From contig NZ_CP083664.1 of NCBI RefSeq assembly GCF_020097815.1, forward strand, positions 124,001 through 188,000: a stretch of DNA of 64,000 bases, given 5' to 3'. The position numbers were made by a program, and so were the translations under genes. Positions 15,200-24,568 of this stretch are shown here, in pieces. The notes beneath the pieces are model-generated. The model did not search any database and was not told where the DNA came from. It saw only the letters and a list, made by a program, of their open reading frames with translations. This stretch comes from Haloprofundus salinisoli (GTDB lineage Archaea > Halobacteriota > Halobacteria > Halobacteriales > Haloferacaceae). Numbering within the stretch: position 1 is the stretch's first letter; each line of letters starts with the position of its first letter.

Positions 15200-18199
15200 T
15201 TAAGTTATCTTCGAATACGTTTCGAACACTTCACTGACTTCTCTTTTAGTTGCCCCAAACGTGTAATCTGCATAGTATTGAGCACCGATAGGTCCCGTAG
15301 TGAAGGTGTCGTAGGTGTTCTCCTTTGGCATTTGGGACAGTGATAATTCACCGCCTCCTGCTGTGGAAATCTTATCAACTTCATCTCGTCGATTGTAAAC
15401 GAGATCCAATACGTTCCTCTGTTGCTCAAGGCCTTTCCCAATGTACTTGTCTTTCTTTATTGAGTTCTTTGTCTCTCCAAACGCTACAACTCGGCCGTTT
15501 TCATCAAGTACGACAGAGTCAATCTCAGCTAGCTCATTGCCTCCTCCACGTATGGAGACTTCTGCTTTGATAGTATAGCTTTGCGGATAGACCTGCCGAA
15601 TCTTCTCATTAGCGAGGGCTTCTGCAATCTTATCCTCGTCGTTTAACGACCGTTCATGACGGAGTTTTAGAACTGTGTTCACCATCCTATTATGATTTCG
15701 TATATCTATCCCTTCTTCTGTCAGATATCTAATGCGCGAATCACTAACACCTACATCCGACAGCTGTTCGGCTACATCTAAATCGTCTTGGTGGAGAAGA
15801 TAGTCTAGTGTGTTATCATCGAATTTGGCGACGAATTTCGCTCCTTCTGCATCTCTGCTTGAGAGATAATTAGCAAGGTTTGATGCTTGGTTGTCATTCA
15901 GATCTTGTCCACCGATGATGTCGTATTTCCGCTCAAGCCTCCAAATTCGATAGGCAGAGCCAACCGAATCGGCGGATGCCATTACTTTCTTCGCTTCATC
16001 ACTCACTCCGGGAGCGTGGCTCACTACTCGGACCTTCCCGGCATCGACACGTCCATTCAGCTTCCGCAGGACGGCCGTTCGTTCCGATTTTCCGACGAAC
16101 TCCTTGACTTTATTGTACTGTTTGGTACTCTTGGCCGCTTGTTTCGCACTCTTCGCTGCGCTTCCACCGAGCGCGATCTTAGAGATCTCTGCAGCGACGT
16201 ATCCTGCGTACCAGTTGTAGCGGTACTCTTCGTAAAGGGCGGTCCCAGGTGTGTACGGATTGTTCGCTTGCTGTTTTTGCTCGAACTCTTGCGCGAAGCT
16301 CTCGATGAGTTGTTCTAAGACTCCAGCCTCGTCGAGGAGCGCGATGAGCTGCTTAATGCCGTCAACGAACCCAAACGGATCTTCGATAAACCCAGTAACT
16401 GCCTCGTGAGCGTCTTTGCCCGTACTACCAAGACTCGCTGCGAATCCAGAGAGTTGCCCGATTTGACCAGCGACCACCGGTGTGAAGATACTATCCTCGT
16501 CGAGTTCTCCGGCGACACTCCCGTAGAAGTTCGCCCGCTGATATCCGATTTCCCTAATTTCGTTGTCGTGACGGTCCTCCGCGGTGATGAACACCGTCGT
16601 CCCAGTGAGCGAATCGAGACTCGTCTCGAAGAACTTCGTCGTGAACTGCGCATCCTCAGTAGTCGATGGTGGGTAATCTGAGAACGACTGATGGTAGCGC
16701 TCAGTGTCACCTTTGACGACGGCCGTGCGCTTGACGCCGCTAGCGTCTTCGACCGTGTAGATGATGCGGTAGTGCGTCTTCGAACTGAACGCTGGCTTAC
16801 GGAACGACGCATAGCGAACACTCACCTCGGGCGGCCGGAAGTCGTGAAGCGTCGGGTCGCCCTCGAGTTGGCGCTCTCTCCCGTCAAGGATGCCGTCTCT
16901 GTCAGTGTCGTACTTCGCGGGATCAGTGCTACTCAGCAGTTCATCAAGGTCGTCGAATCCGTCGAAGTCCGTGTCCGCGTACAATGGATCGGACTTCGAA
17001 GAATACTGGTTCAGGTAGTCGGCTTGGTCCGCTGCATTTGCTTGGAGCAGACCGATCGAGTCGTCTTTGCTCGTCGTCGTGACGACCTTGGTTTCACCGT
17101 TCGATTCTTCGTAGTTGTCGAGACCGTCACCGTCCGTGTCGGCCATCGTCGGATCGCTTTCAATGCGGAAGTACCGCCCGTAGTCGTACAACGACCGAGC
17201 ACCGACTTCTTCGCCGTCGGTCAACCCGTCACCGTCAGTGTCGGCACTGTACGGATCAGTCTTGACCGTCCCACGGTAACCAGTACGAATCTCTGCTTCT
17301 TCGACGGAGTCACTCAGACCATCGCCGTCAGAGTCGTACGAGATCCGCATCGACCGCAACGTCACTTGCGAATCGTTCAGTGCGACGAGTCGGAACGCGA
17401 CTGTCTCGCCTGCGTATTGACTGAGGTCACGACGCACCGTCTGGGAATCTCTTTGAGTGCCATCGTCGCCCTTGCCTTCGACGTTGAAGAAGCGCGTGAC
17501 GTGAGTGTCCTCGTCGACGAGAATGAACATCGCCTGCGAACGGTCGCCCGTCGCTTCGCCAGTGACCTCCACTTCGACGACGATCTCCTCTGCATCTCTG
17601 AACGTCAGCGACCGACCGAACGTGGAGTTAGTCGCCTGCTGGCCCTCGTCGATTGGTTCGTTCGGATCGTCCGCACCGGGATCGTCGCCCGGCGGTGTCG
17701 GGTCGTACCCACCGGTGGGACAGCCGTTAGGTCCGCTACCCGCTTCGTTTGGACAGTCGTCGTCGATGTCGTCGACCCCGTCACCGTCGGAATCCTGCGG
17801 ACACCCGTTGTTCGTCCCCGGCGTACTCGGACAGTCGTCGAAGAAATCGATTCTCCCGTCGTTGTCGCTGTCGGTTGGCGGAATACACCCGTATTCCGTC
17901 GGATAACAGAGGATGCCAATTTCCTCACCTCCGTTCTTTTCGACGCCCTTGACGGAGGCAGTCTTGGAAATCTCCTTCCCCACGGTCACTCCTTCACCGG
18001 AGGTGTCACACGTCGGGTCGTTCTCGCCTTCGCACGCCCAATCGTCCGGCTCGGAGAAGTCCTCGGTAACACTCCAGTTACTCGGCAACGGATCTTCAAA
18101 CTGTTTGGCCCACTCGGACTCTTCGAGGACGACGAACGTCCCAAACGAGTCGGTAGTTCCGGAGACGACGTCTGACTCGGTATCCACCGTCGACTCCAA
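15200..18199 (-). CDS. Polymorphic toxin-like surface protein, 5'-truncated
   Basis: 999 residues from a TTG at 18199. Order: a surface-protein linker (DSFGTFVVLEESEW, 18-31); thrombospondin type-3 repeats (DSDNDGRIDFFDDCP, DSDGDGVDDIDDDCP, about 109-160); a beta-sandwich (195-285); Ca-binding repeats (DSDGDGLSD, DTDGDGLTDGEE, DTDFDGFDDLDE, 286-440); an Ig-like part; a helical pre-toxin region (560-700); and a C-terminal nuclease with NELAEIDSVVLDENGRVVAF followed by GETK, the E..D...ExK core of PD-(D/E)XK enzymes. No signal peptide precedes it: the frame upstream stops at once, and an ATG at 18299 lies in another frame. The 5' part is therefore probably lost or frameshifted. Candidate immunity genes follow. 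Confidence 0.75.
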   Translation of the reverse strand: MESTVDTESDVVSGTTDSFGTFVVLEESEWAKQFEDPLPSNWSVTEDFSEPDDWACEGENDPTCDTSGEGVTVGKEISKTASVKGVEKNGGEEIGILCYPTEYGCIPPTDSDNDGRIDFFDDCPSTPGTNNGCPQDSDGDGVDDIDDDCPNEAGSGPNGCPTGGYDPTPPGDDPGADDPNEPIDEGQQATNSTFGRSLTFRDAEEIVVEVEVTGEATGDRSQAMFILVDEDTHVTRFFNVEGKGDDGTQRDSQTVRRDLSQYAGETVAFRLVALNDSQVTLRSMRISYDSDGDGLSDSVEEAEIRTGYRGTVKTDPYSADTDGDGLTDGEEVGARSLYDYGRYFRIESDPTMADTDGDGLDNYEESNGETKVVTTTSKDDSIGLLQANAADQADYLNQYSSKSDPLYADTDFDGFDDLDELLSSTDPAKYDTDRDGILDGRERQLEGDPTLHDFRPPEVSVRYASFRKPAFSSKTHYRIIYTVEDASGVKRTAVVKGDTERYHQSFSDYPPSTTEDAQFTTKFFETSLDSLTGTTVFITAEDRHDNEIREIGYQRANFYGSVAGELDEDSIFTPVVAGQIGQLSGFAASLGSTGKDAHEAVTGFIEDPFGFVDGIKQLIALLDEAGVLEQLIESFAQEFEQKQQANNPYTPGTALYEEYRYNWYAGYVAAEISKIALGGSAAKSAKQAAKSTKQYNKVKEFVGKSERTAVLRKLNGRVDAGKVRVVSHAPGVSDEAKKVMASADSVGSAYRIWRLERKYDIIGGQDLNDNQASNLANYLSSRDAEGAKFVAKFDDNTLDYLLHQDDLDVAEQLSDVGVSDSRIRYLTEEGIDIRNHNRMVNTVLKLRHERSLNDEDKIAEALANEKIRQVYPQSYTIKAEVSIRGGGNELAEIDSVVLDENGRVVAFGETKNSIKKDKYIGKGLEQQRNVLDLVYNRRDEVDKISTAGGGELSLSQMPKENTYDTFTTGPIGAQYYADYTFGATKREVSEVFETYSKIT

Positions 18200-18364
18200 C
18201 TCGACGAACGTCTGCTTTTCGCGGTCGAATCGGAAGACCGAGATCAGGAGAGGTGGTGCCAGCCGTAGAACTACTCTTATTACGGGAAGAGTAGCTCATA
18301 TTGGGTGGTAACTGTCCGTCTCAGTAGACAAGTTATTCCCATTGGTCATTTGATACGCGGATGA

Positions 18365-20071
18365 ATGAATGCTCATCGTCGTTTCGACATCGTGACCGTC
18401 GCAGGCTTCCTTTGCTGGGCCATCGCTTCAGCACTTGTCACGATTTCTGCGCTCTCATTAGACGGGCCGGCAACCGCTACGCTGGCCATCTCACTGGCCG
18501 TATTCGTGGTTGTTCCGCTGGTTGCACGACTCGCTGATCTTCCGTTTCGAACGGGAAGGCGGTCACGGTGGTATCGAGCAGCCTCGTTTTGTAGTCTTCC
18601 ATCGGCCCTCGCCGCAGTTGCCTCACTTTCCCTACCAGCCGGTTCCATCGCGGCCCTCCTCGCCGTCCCGTGGTTCGTCGTAACCAGCCTGCTCGCTGTC
18701 TTCGGTCTTCAACGAGGCTTCCCGAATACCCACCGGCCCGCTGAACTCGCAGTCAGTGTCGCACTTTTGTACCTTCCAGTCGCGGGCCTCGCGCTTGTGG
18801 CTCACCGCGCCGATGTGACGTTTGGATTCGGTGCGACGACGATGCTTCTCACCGTCGTACATTACCACTATGCCGGCTGCGCGCTCCCAGCGTTCGTCGG
18901 CCTACTCGGTCGTGAATCTGGCGAGTCGAGAACCTACCACGTACTGCTCGCAATCGTGTTGGTTGGCCCCGGCATCATCGGTCTCGGAATCGCGTTCTCA
19001 CCGATGATCGAGCTGGTAGCAGCAGGCGTATTCGGGATTGTTGTCGCCGGGGTCGCAGTCTATACACTCGTCTTAGTTTCTTCCCGAGATGGGATCGGTT
19101 ATGTGTTCGTCAGCGTCGCAGCCGTCACAATCACCATCTCCATGGGAGTTGTCGTAGCCTATCTCGCTACCCGTTTAACGTTGATTACGCTCGTCACGTT
19201 CGATACCATGCTTCGGGGCCACGGATGGCTCAATGCCGTGGGATTTGCGTTAGTAGGACTCGTCGGCTGGCGGGTGCTTAATCCCCCGACTGAGGCCCCA
19301 CTGCTTGGGATGCCCATCAGTCAGATTATTTCGAACGGTCGTGTCGGTGCTGACTACCTTGACCGCTACGACCTCGTCGCAAACGGAAATACGACAGGGA
19401 TGGTCGATGGATTCACCGCGTTCAACAGTTCAACCTTCGAGTCGAGTCAGATAGAAGCAAGCGTTAGAGCGTTCTACGAGCGGACTGCAAATTACGATCT
19501 CCGTATTGAGCCAACGTGGGAGCGTGGATTCCGTCTCGGTGCTCGGCTGTATGCACGGCTCAGTCGCCGCATCGAACAGATGAATTTTCCAATTGATGAC
19601 CGTGATTCAGATAAACTCTCGAGTAGAATCATTCCCATAGGTGATCGCGCCGACGGTCGTGAGAACGTCCGTGCTTGGGTCCGGACGTACGACGAAACAG
19701 GCGCGGCGATATACGTCGCCTTGTACGCAACCCACCGGTTCGACGACCAACCGTATATGAACATCGCGTTTCCGCTCCCGTATTCGAACCTAACGAGCGT
19801 GCTGACGGTCGAACCTCTCGGTGTAGCTGATTCCGATGGGGTTGTTCTCTCGACGAAAGGAGGTGGCGATGCGGGAATATACGTTCGAACACCGGTCGGT
19901 CCACTTCGGATACCGATGAATGAGACAATCCGCGTCTGGGTCTCCGGCATGGGTGATGCGTTTCCCGAGGGGTTCGATGATGACGGCTCGGACCTCTTTG
20001 CCCGTCATGAGGTGACCTTATTCGGTCGGCGGTTTCTCCGCCTTGATTATCGGATAGTTGAGGTTCAATAG
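18365..20071 (+). CDS. YndJ-like membrane protein
   Basis: 568 residues. Residues 10-310 contain about nine or ten TM segments with motifs such as VVHYHYAGCALPAFVGLLGR, seen in YndJ-like proteins. The C-terminal 240 residues are soluble, including TGMVDGFTAFNSSTFE and a beta-rich region ending FGRRFLRLDYRIVEV. The family has no proven function; a transport or lipid role is possible. Three ATGs overlap at 18361-18371; only that at 18365 is in frame. Confidence 0.7.
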   Translation: MNAHRRFDIVTVAGFLCWAIASALVTISALSLDGPATATLAISLAVFVVVPLVARLADLPFRTGRRSRWYRAASFCSLPSALAAVASLSLPAGSIAALLAVPWFVVTSLLAVFGLQRGFPNTHRPAELAVSVALLYLPVAGLALVAHRADVTFGFGATTMLLTVVHYHYAGCALPAFVGLLGRESGESRTYHVLLAIVLVGPGIIGLGIAFSPMIELVAAGVFGIVVAGVAVYTLVLVSSRDGIGYVFVSVAAVTITISMGVVVAYLATRLTLITLVTFDTMLRGHGWLNAVGFALVGLVGWRVLNPPTEAPLLGMPISQIISNGRVGADYLDRYDLVANGNTTGMVDGFTAFNSSTFESSQIEASVRAFYERTANYDLRIEPTWERGFRLGARLYARLSRRIEQMNFPIDDRDSDKLSSRIIPIGDRADGRENVRAWVRTYDETGAAIYVALYATHRFDDQPYMNIAFPLPYSNLTSVLTVEPLGVADSDGVVLSTKGGGDAGIYVRTPVGPLRIPMNETIRVWVSGMGDAFPEGFDDDGSDLFARHEVTLFGRRFLRLDYRIVEVQ

Positions 20072-20177
20072 CCAAGAGACTTCGACTCGACGGTACTTGT
20101 TCGTATCCCGGTCGATTCGCAGCCCTACGAACCAGCAGCGTCAGTAAAACCGAGATGAGTGAAAATATTCTCCGTGA

Positions 20178-20266
20178 TGAATGCATCCTCTATAATCAGT
20201 ATCCGACATTTGACACGGGGTGAGTATGTTCTACAGGAGCGTCAAATAGACTGCGTGTGTTCAGCA
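20178..20266 (+). repeat. Degenerate dispersed repeat copy R10
   Basis: TGAATGCATCCTCTATAATC, then TTTGACACGGGGTGAG, GTTCTACAGG and a worn right end GTCAAATAGACTGCG. Full length but strongly diverged. It lies in the 314 bp gap between the YndJ-like and CPBP genes; nothing else was seen there. Confidence 0.55.
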
Positions 20267-20385
20267 GTAATAGTGGTAGTTCGAAAAGTACCACAGTTGC
20301 TACTGTCTCCGAGACGGGATCAAACGGTTGATGGCGTGAGTCAGACTCTCAGACAATCTATATCTTGGTCTGAGTCTTCATCGCA

Positions 20386-21243
20386 GTGATGAGTTTTCGC
20401 TTACGACTCGCTAGCCGCCCACTGAGGTCGTTCGTTGGGATTACCTTCGGGTTCACGTGGCTGTTCTGGTTCACCGCGCTCCTCCTATACCCTTCTTCAC
20501 TCCCTCCTAGACAACGAGTCCCGGGTCAACTGCTGATGATTATCGGGTCGTTCGGTCCGTTCGTCGCTGCTCTCGTCGTCGCTCGTGCAACCGGTGAGTG
20601 GGACATGTTCAAAGCACGGCTGTTCCGATGGCGGGTGAGTCTTCGCTGGTATCTCCTCGTGCTTGCGCTTCCGGTGACGACCTTCGCTCTCGCCTATGGC
20701 ACCCACCTCGTCCTCGGTGGCGCTCCGTTCGACGCTACTCGTGGGCTTCCGCTCACTGCGCTCCCTGGGGTCTTTCTCGTGACGCTCCTCGTCGGTGGCG
20801 GGAACGAGGAGCCCGGATGGCGCGGATATGCGCTCGACGAACTCGAAGCACGATTTGGCCCGCTAACCGGGACACTCATCCTCGGTGCGCTGTGGGCGCT
20901 CTGGCACTTCCCCGCCTTCCTTGACCCCGCCAGCTCACAGAACACGGTGCCGCTTCTCGCGTGGATGATCGGCGTCTTCCTGAACACCATCGTCTTGACA
21001 TGGTTGTTCAACCATACTCAGAGTATCATCATCGCGGCGCTCTACCACGCCTTCTTCAACGTCGTCGGCATCTGGCCTGCCACTGCCATGCCCCTAGAGC
21101 AGTTCGCTCGGCTCTATTGGATCGCCGTCCTCCTCTATGGCGCCTTCGTCATTGCACTACTGTTAGCGACGCGTGCAACCCTCGGCTTTACGTCCCAGCC
21201 GCCTCTCACCGCCCGGACCAAGACGGTCAGTACTGAAAACTAA
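20386..21243 (+). CDS. CPBP family intramembrane metalloprotease
   Basis: 285 residues with about seven TM segments. The catalytic motif NEEPGWRGYALDEL has Glu141-Glu142 and Arg. A second motif LWALWHFPAFL has the conserved His, and HAFFNVVG supplies the third metal ligand. These are the diagnostic CPBP (CAAX protease/bacteriocin-processing) motifs. Archaeal members have unknown substrates. It stands between R10 and R5 together with the lipoprotein gene. Confidence 0.9.
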   Translation: MMSFRLRLASRPLRSFVGITFGFTWLFWFTALLLYPSSLPPRQRVPGQLLMIIGSFGPFVAALVVARATGEWDMFKARLFRWRVSLRWYLLVLALPVTTFALAYGTHLVLGGAPFDATRGLPLTALPGVFLVTLLVGGGNEEPGWRGYALDELEARFGPLTGTLILGALWALWHFPAFLDPASSQNTVPLLAWMIGVFLNTIVLTWLFNHTQSIIIAALYHAFFNVVGIWPATAMPLEQFARLYWIAVLLYGAFVIALLLATRATLGFTSQPPLTARTKTVSTEN

Positions 21244-21290
21244 AATCCATTCAATCGTCGATCTCCGGACAATCAGTTTCACTTTGCCGG

Positions 21291-21848
21291 TTAGATCGGA
21301 ACCCCTCGGTCCTTGTACAGTTCGCTAAAATTCATCGTCCCGAGTTCCTGTTCCCAGTCGTCGGGGTTTCCCTGTGCACTGGGGTACTGATTGATGACGT
21401 AGACACGAGGCGATCGGAACACGATTTCGGCCTGATCACCGAATTGGATATGATTGAAATCATCTCGTGAGGCGTGAGCGTGATACCAGTCACTCTTGAG
21501 TAGTTCGTAATCGGTTGCATCGAGGCGGGAGAAACCTAATTTGAACCTCACGTCGCTGAAGTCCCGTCGGAGGCGTTCGGCAGTACTGCGAGTCACTCGA
21601 ATGTCGGTAGGCGATCTCACGAGTTCTTGGTATTCCTCGGCAACCCATCCAAAGATTCGCTCTTGCCCATCGGACCACACCCAACACAGATCGGCGCCCA
21701 TGCGTTGGCCCTGGAATTCCCATGTGACCTCAATTCCCTTGTACGAGAGAAACCCGATGTTGGAGATGCCAGTGGCGGTGAGACAGCCACTCACCCCTGT
21801 GGTTGCGAAGAGACCTGCTGCTGTGAGAAATCGCCGTCTGGAGGGCAT
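21291..21848 (-). CDS. Tat lipoprotein, unknown function
   Basis: I start it at ATG 21848 because this gives a Tat signal, MPSRRRFLTAAGLFATTG, with lipobox SGC; the frame's upstream extension has no such features. 185 residues. The mature part has beta strands and Trp/Tyr (YKGIEVTWEFQGQRMGADL, YELLKSDWYHAHASRDDFN). Family not recognised. Repeat R5 lies 73 bp upstream of the start. Confidence 0.75.
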   Translation of the reverse strand: MPSRRRFLTAAGLFATTGVSGCLTATGISNIGFLSYKGIEVTWEFQGQRMGADLCWVWSDGQERIFGWVAEEYQELVRSPTDIRVTRSTAERLRRDFSDVRFKLGFSRLDATDYELLKSDWYHAHASRDDFNHIQFGDQAEIVFRSPRVYVINQYPSAQGNPDDWEQELGTMNFSELYKDRGVPI

Positions 21849-21921
21849 AACCGGAGAGACGGCTCTACGGTGGTATAACTCAATCGTCCCGTGTCGAATA
21901 CCGTCTCTACTCACTTTGGGA

Positions 21922-22012
21922 TGCTGCATACACCCTCGGTATCTCGTACGCTGCTTCTGACAAGGACTGGGTGGGTTTCAGCTATCGTGTTGAATAGAGA
22001 GCGCGTAGAATT
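21922..22012 (+). repeat. Dispersed repeat copy R5
   Basis: TGCTGCATACACCCTCGG, TATCTCGTACGC, TTCTGACAAGG, GGTTTCAGCTATCG and TGTTGAATAGAGAGCGCG. Full length. It lies in the promoter region of the lipoprotein gene at 21291-21848. Confidence 0.8.
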
Positions 22013-22051
22013 GGGGGGAGCCACACCTGCGTAGTTACCCCACTCCCATCA

Positions 22052-22447
22052 TTACTCCTCGTCTGTCAGTGGTTTCTCGACAGGACTGAAGACGGTCACC
22101 CAGCCTTCAGCATCTATCTCTACCTTGTGATTCCTGTAGCGGAACTCGGTTTTTAATTGAGTGCCGTTACGGGTAGCCTCAGGACGGCCAAACAGGGTAT
22201 CTTCGACGCTTTCTGTGTCAACCACCTCGTAAAGCGGTGGCACTTTGATATCCAGAATCTCGACCCCCTCGACCTCCGCGATTGTACCGATGATGACAGT
22301 GGTCAGGTCGCGTTGCTCGTCCGGGTCGTAGTGGGCTTGTGTCTCAAAGGTCCAGTCTTCGCCCGCCGTTTCGCCATTCTTGCTGACTCTCCTCTGTTTT
22401 TTCTTGGGACTCTCTGTTGACATTGGTTTCTCTGAATTATCGTCCAT
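22052..22447 (-). CDS. HalOD1 output-domain protein
   Basis: 131 residues. After a charged N-terminus, residues 35-125 fit the HalOD1 domain: DLTTVIIGTIAEVEGVEILD, then the PLYEVVDTESVEDTLFG signature, and a final beta pair with YRNHKVEIDAEGWVTV. HalOD1 proteins are haloarchaeal output modules of unknown mechanism. It follows the DUF7344 gene by 5 bp, so the two form one operon. Confidence 0.85.
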   Translation of the reverse strand: MDDNSEKPMSTESPKKKQRRVSKNGETAGEDWTFETQAHYDPDEQRDLTTVIIGTIAEVEGVEILDIKVPPLYEVVDTESVEDTLFGRPEATRNGTQLKTEFRYRNHKVEIDAEGWVTVFSPVEKPLTDEE

Positions 22448-22452
22448 CGGAG

Positions 22453-22923
22453 TTACCCTCCTTGATAGTCCTGCCGTGCGTGGATTTCCTGTGCGCTGTC
22501 GAGGCTCGCCCCTGCTCCTTGTAATACCGAGAGCACCTGTATGGCGTTGAAGTCTGCGACGATTGTCTCCTCGACCTCACCATTGTCGAACTCGACGATG
22601 TCCAACTCCATCAGCTTCGGAATGTGAGAATGATAGAGGGAGGTGTACATCTCGTTGCGGTCGAAGTTAGAGACGTCCTCCTCAGGGATTTCGTGCTCCC
22701 ATGCGACGAGTTTCGTCGCCAACTCTGTGAGCGACCAGCGCGAGTTTGAGAGGAGCGAGTAGAGGATGTAGCGCCGCCGTGGGTGTGCGAGCGCATCGAA
22801 GATGAAATCCATCTCCAGAATGGCTGCTGGTGGCGGCTGGACACTTTGGATGTAGTTATCGACAGCTTGTTGTTGTGTCTGTCCGCTCTCAGACTGCTCA
22901 GACTGCCCCGGCTCTTCGTCCAT
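22453..22923 (-). CDS. DUF7344 winged-helix regulator
   Basis: 156 residues. From residue 38 the pattern FIFDALAHPRRRYILYSLL, SLTELATKLVAWE and MYTSLYHSHIPKLMELDIVE is the ArsR-like HTH of DUF7344, common in haloarchaea beside HalOD1 genes. Likely a DNA-binding regulator whose signal comes through the HalOD1 partner. The N-terminal 35 residues are Gln/Glu-rich and disordered. Confidence 0.85.
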   Translation of the reverse strand: MDEEPGQSEQSESGQTQQQAVDNYIQSVQPPPAAILEMDFIFDALAHPRRRYILYSLLSNSRWSLTELATKLVAWEHEIPEEDVSNFDRNEMYTSLYHSHIPKLMELDIVEFDNGEVEETIVADFNAIQVLSVLQGAGASLDSAQEIHARQDYQGG

Positions 22924-23042
22924 CAGGCAGTGTACCCCACGGGAGGGGGTAAAAATTGCCTCTTAGTATTGGAGACAGGGAAATCTTCAGGATTGGGAAG
23001 TTCTCTTCGGGTCATAATCTGTCTCCATTGTAGGTATTACTC

Positions 23043-23136
23043 TGCTGAATACACCCTCTGTATCTCGCACGGTGTTTCTGACTGAACCTTGGTAGTTCGC
23101 AGAGGTGCTGCTAAATACAACGCGCGAATCGGCCAC
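23043..23136 (+). repeat. Dispersed repeat copy R6
   Basis: TGCTGAATACACCCTCTG, TATCTCGCACGG, TTTCTGACTGAACC, CAGAGGTGCTGCTAAATACA and GCGCGAATCGGCCAC. Full length, close to R2 and R9. No gene is seen elsewhere in 22924-23214. Confidence 0.9.
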
Positions 23137-23214
23137 TACAGGACATTTACGAATATTCGGTATAGGTTGTCAGAGATGCAGCTACGTTATTATGCTCAGG
23201 ACTAGAGTAGGGTT

Positions 23215-23763
23215 ATGGTAGTTGAGCGTCCTCCCACAGAAATTACTGAGGAAGGGTGGTACTGGCTTCGGGCAAAGGACGTTACTGGATTCCCTCGAAT
23301 TGCTCGTGACACGTACTTCCCTACACATGATGTCATCCGGCCAGCGGAGACGACTGAAGCCGATAGTCCAGACTCAGAGAACGAAGCGCTACGCCGGATC
23401 GGTCGAAAAGCGCTGGACGAGTCGTATCTAAGTGGAAAGTGGATTATCGAGCAGTCTCCAAACAGAACCGATGCCCTCTGGAACGACATCATCGACGACG
23501 TTTCAGCGGAGTACTTCTGGGATGCGAAGGTCACGACAGTTTTCGGACGAGAAGCATTCGAGGAAGAACTACATGCGATTCTCGTCTACACTCCGAATTA
23601 TTTCGACAAGGCTGACGTAGTGCGAGTTCGAGAACGCCTTCGCGATACCCATGGAATCACTGAAGAAATATGTTATAAAACAGATATATTCACGCTATTG
23701 GGACTCTACGAAGAAACGCTCGATGAGACGGGGGTATCCGATGCGGCCAGATTCGTAGAATAA
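23215..23763 (+). CDS. DUF1917 (BLES03-like) protein
   Basis: 182 residues. It starts YWLRAKDVTGFPRIARDTYF, a common haloarchaeal opening, and then shows the DUF1917 elements: LSGKWIIEQSPNRTDALWND, AKVTTVF, ILVYTPNYFDKADVVRVRE and ICYKTDIFTLLGLYEE. Some annotations call this a putative phosphothreonine-lyase-like fold; enzymatic activity is unproven. It is the only gene between R6 and R7. Confidence 0.8.
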   Translation: MVVERPPTEITEEGWYWLRAKDVTGFPRIARDTYFPTHDVIRPAETTEADSPDSENEALRRIGRKALDESYLSGKWIIEQSPNRTDALWNDIIDDVSAEYFWDAKVTTVFGREAFEEELHAILVYTPNYFDKADVVRVRERLRDTHGITEEICYKTDIFTLLGLYEETLDETGVSDAARFVE

Positions 23764-23861
23764 CGAACCCTTCTATCCACGAGGCTCGCTCTCTCGCTCA
23801 GTAAGCGGCCGGTGTGACCAGTTCATCCTCCTGATCGGCGTGGAAACGAACGCCAGTCCCG

Positions 23862-23955
23862 TGCTGCATACAACCTCTGTATCTCGCACTCCGTTACTGA
23901 CAGCAATTGAGGTGTTCGCTCACCGTCTGCTGAATACAGCGCGCGTCTCGGTCAC
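23862..23955 (+). repeat. Dispersed repeat copy R7
   Basis: TGCTGCATACAACCTCTG, TATCTCGCACTCC, GTTACTGACAG, TTCGCTCACCG, CTGCTGAATACAGC and GCGCGTCTCGGTCAC. Inner stem TGAG/CTCA. Full length. Confidence 0.9.
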
Positions 23956-24010
23956 TAGCTCAACACTTGATATGAGCTAATCAAGCAGCTCGGTACAGAG
24001 AACTGAACCA

Positions 24011-24367
24011 TCAGGGGATTCCAATATGTCGGTGACGTTGGTAGAGATAGACGAGTGCGAATAGGGTGTTAAGAGACGGGAGGAGGAAGAGACCATAGTA
24101 AACTAACGAGGGCGTCCATTCTGAGGAGGGAGCCCCAGTACGACGGTCATGAGAGACACCGATAAGAGACGCAATGACCGTTAGCATGTGAAGTATAGTA
24201 AGACCGGCCAATATCAGCCATCCACCGGATACATTAAAGACGAGGAGTAGGTGACCTGTAAAGTACGCAATGTGAAAAGGGAGAAAGAGCGCCATTAGAG
24301 CTATCGCTACCCACCATCGATTCTGCTTCATTATATCGGAATCCTCTACAGAAGATAATTCAGTCAT
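24011..24367 (-). CDS. Small multi-span membrane protein
   Basis: I use the ATG at 24367 (MTELSSVEDSDIMKQNRWW), which gives 118 residues; the longer frame adds an unlikely N-terminus. Three to four TM segments (VAIALMALFLPFHIAYF, LILAGLTILHMLTVIASLIG, LVYYGLFLLPSLNTLFALVY). No ribosome site is seen, so it is possibly leaderless. Only gene between R7 and R8. Function unknown. Confidence 0.65.
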   Translation of the reverse strand: MTELSSVEDSDIMKQNRWWVAIALMALFLPFHIAYFTGHLLLVFNVSGGWLILAGLTILHMLTVIASLIGVSHDRRTGAPSSEWTPSLVYYGLFLLPSLNTLFALVYLYQRHRHIGIP

Positions 24368-24473
24368 ACATGATACATCACTAGATAGGAGTAAAACAAC
24401 TACTGGTCCATTCGCACTCCTACTTAGCGTTTCGTTCAGCGCCATCGAGGCGAGACAAAACTGGACTCTGTCG

Positions 24474-24562
24474 TGAATACACCCTCTGTATCTTGCACTC
24501 CGTTATTGACAGCTGTCGAGAGGTTCGCTCACCGATTGCTGAATACAAGGCGTGTATGTTGC
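24474..24562 (+). repeat. Dispersed repeat copy R8
   Basis: TGAATACACCCTCTG, TATCTTGCACTCC, GTTATTGACAGC, TTCGCTCACCGA, TTGCTGAATACAAGGCGTG. Full length; the last bases (GTTGCA) differ from the GGTCAC ending. Confidence 0.85.
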
Positions 24563-24568
24563 AGGAGA

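Noticed and set aside
16691-18175. 494-codon open frame antisense to the toxin gene
   Set aside because: It arises from the Asp/Gly-rich repeat codons of the minus-strand gene. Its translation (VVRLRTERWLTERR...) is basic and Val/Arg-rich, unlike haloarchaeal proteins.
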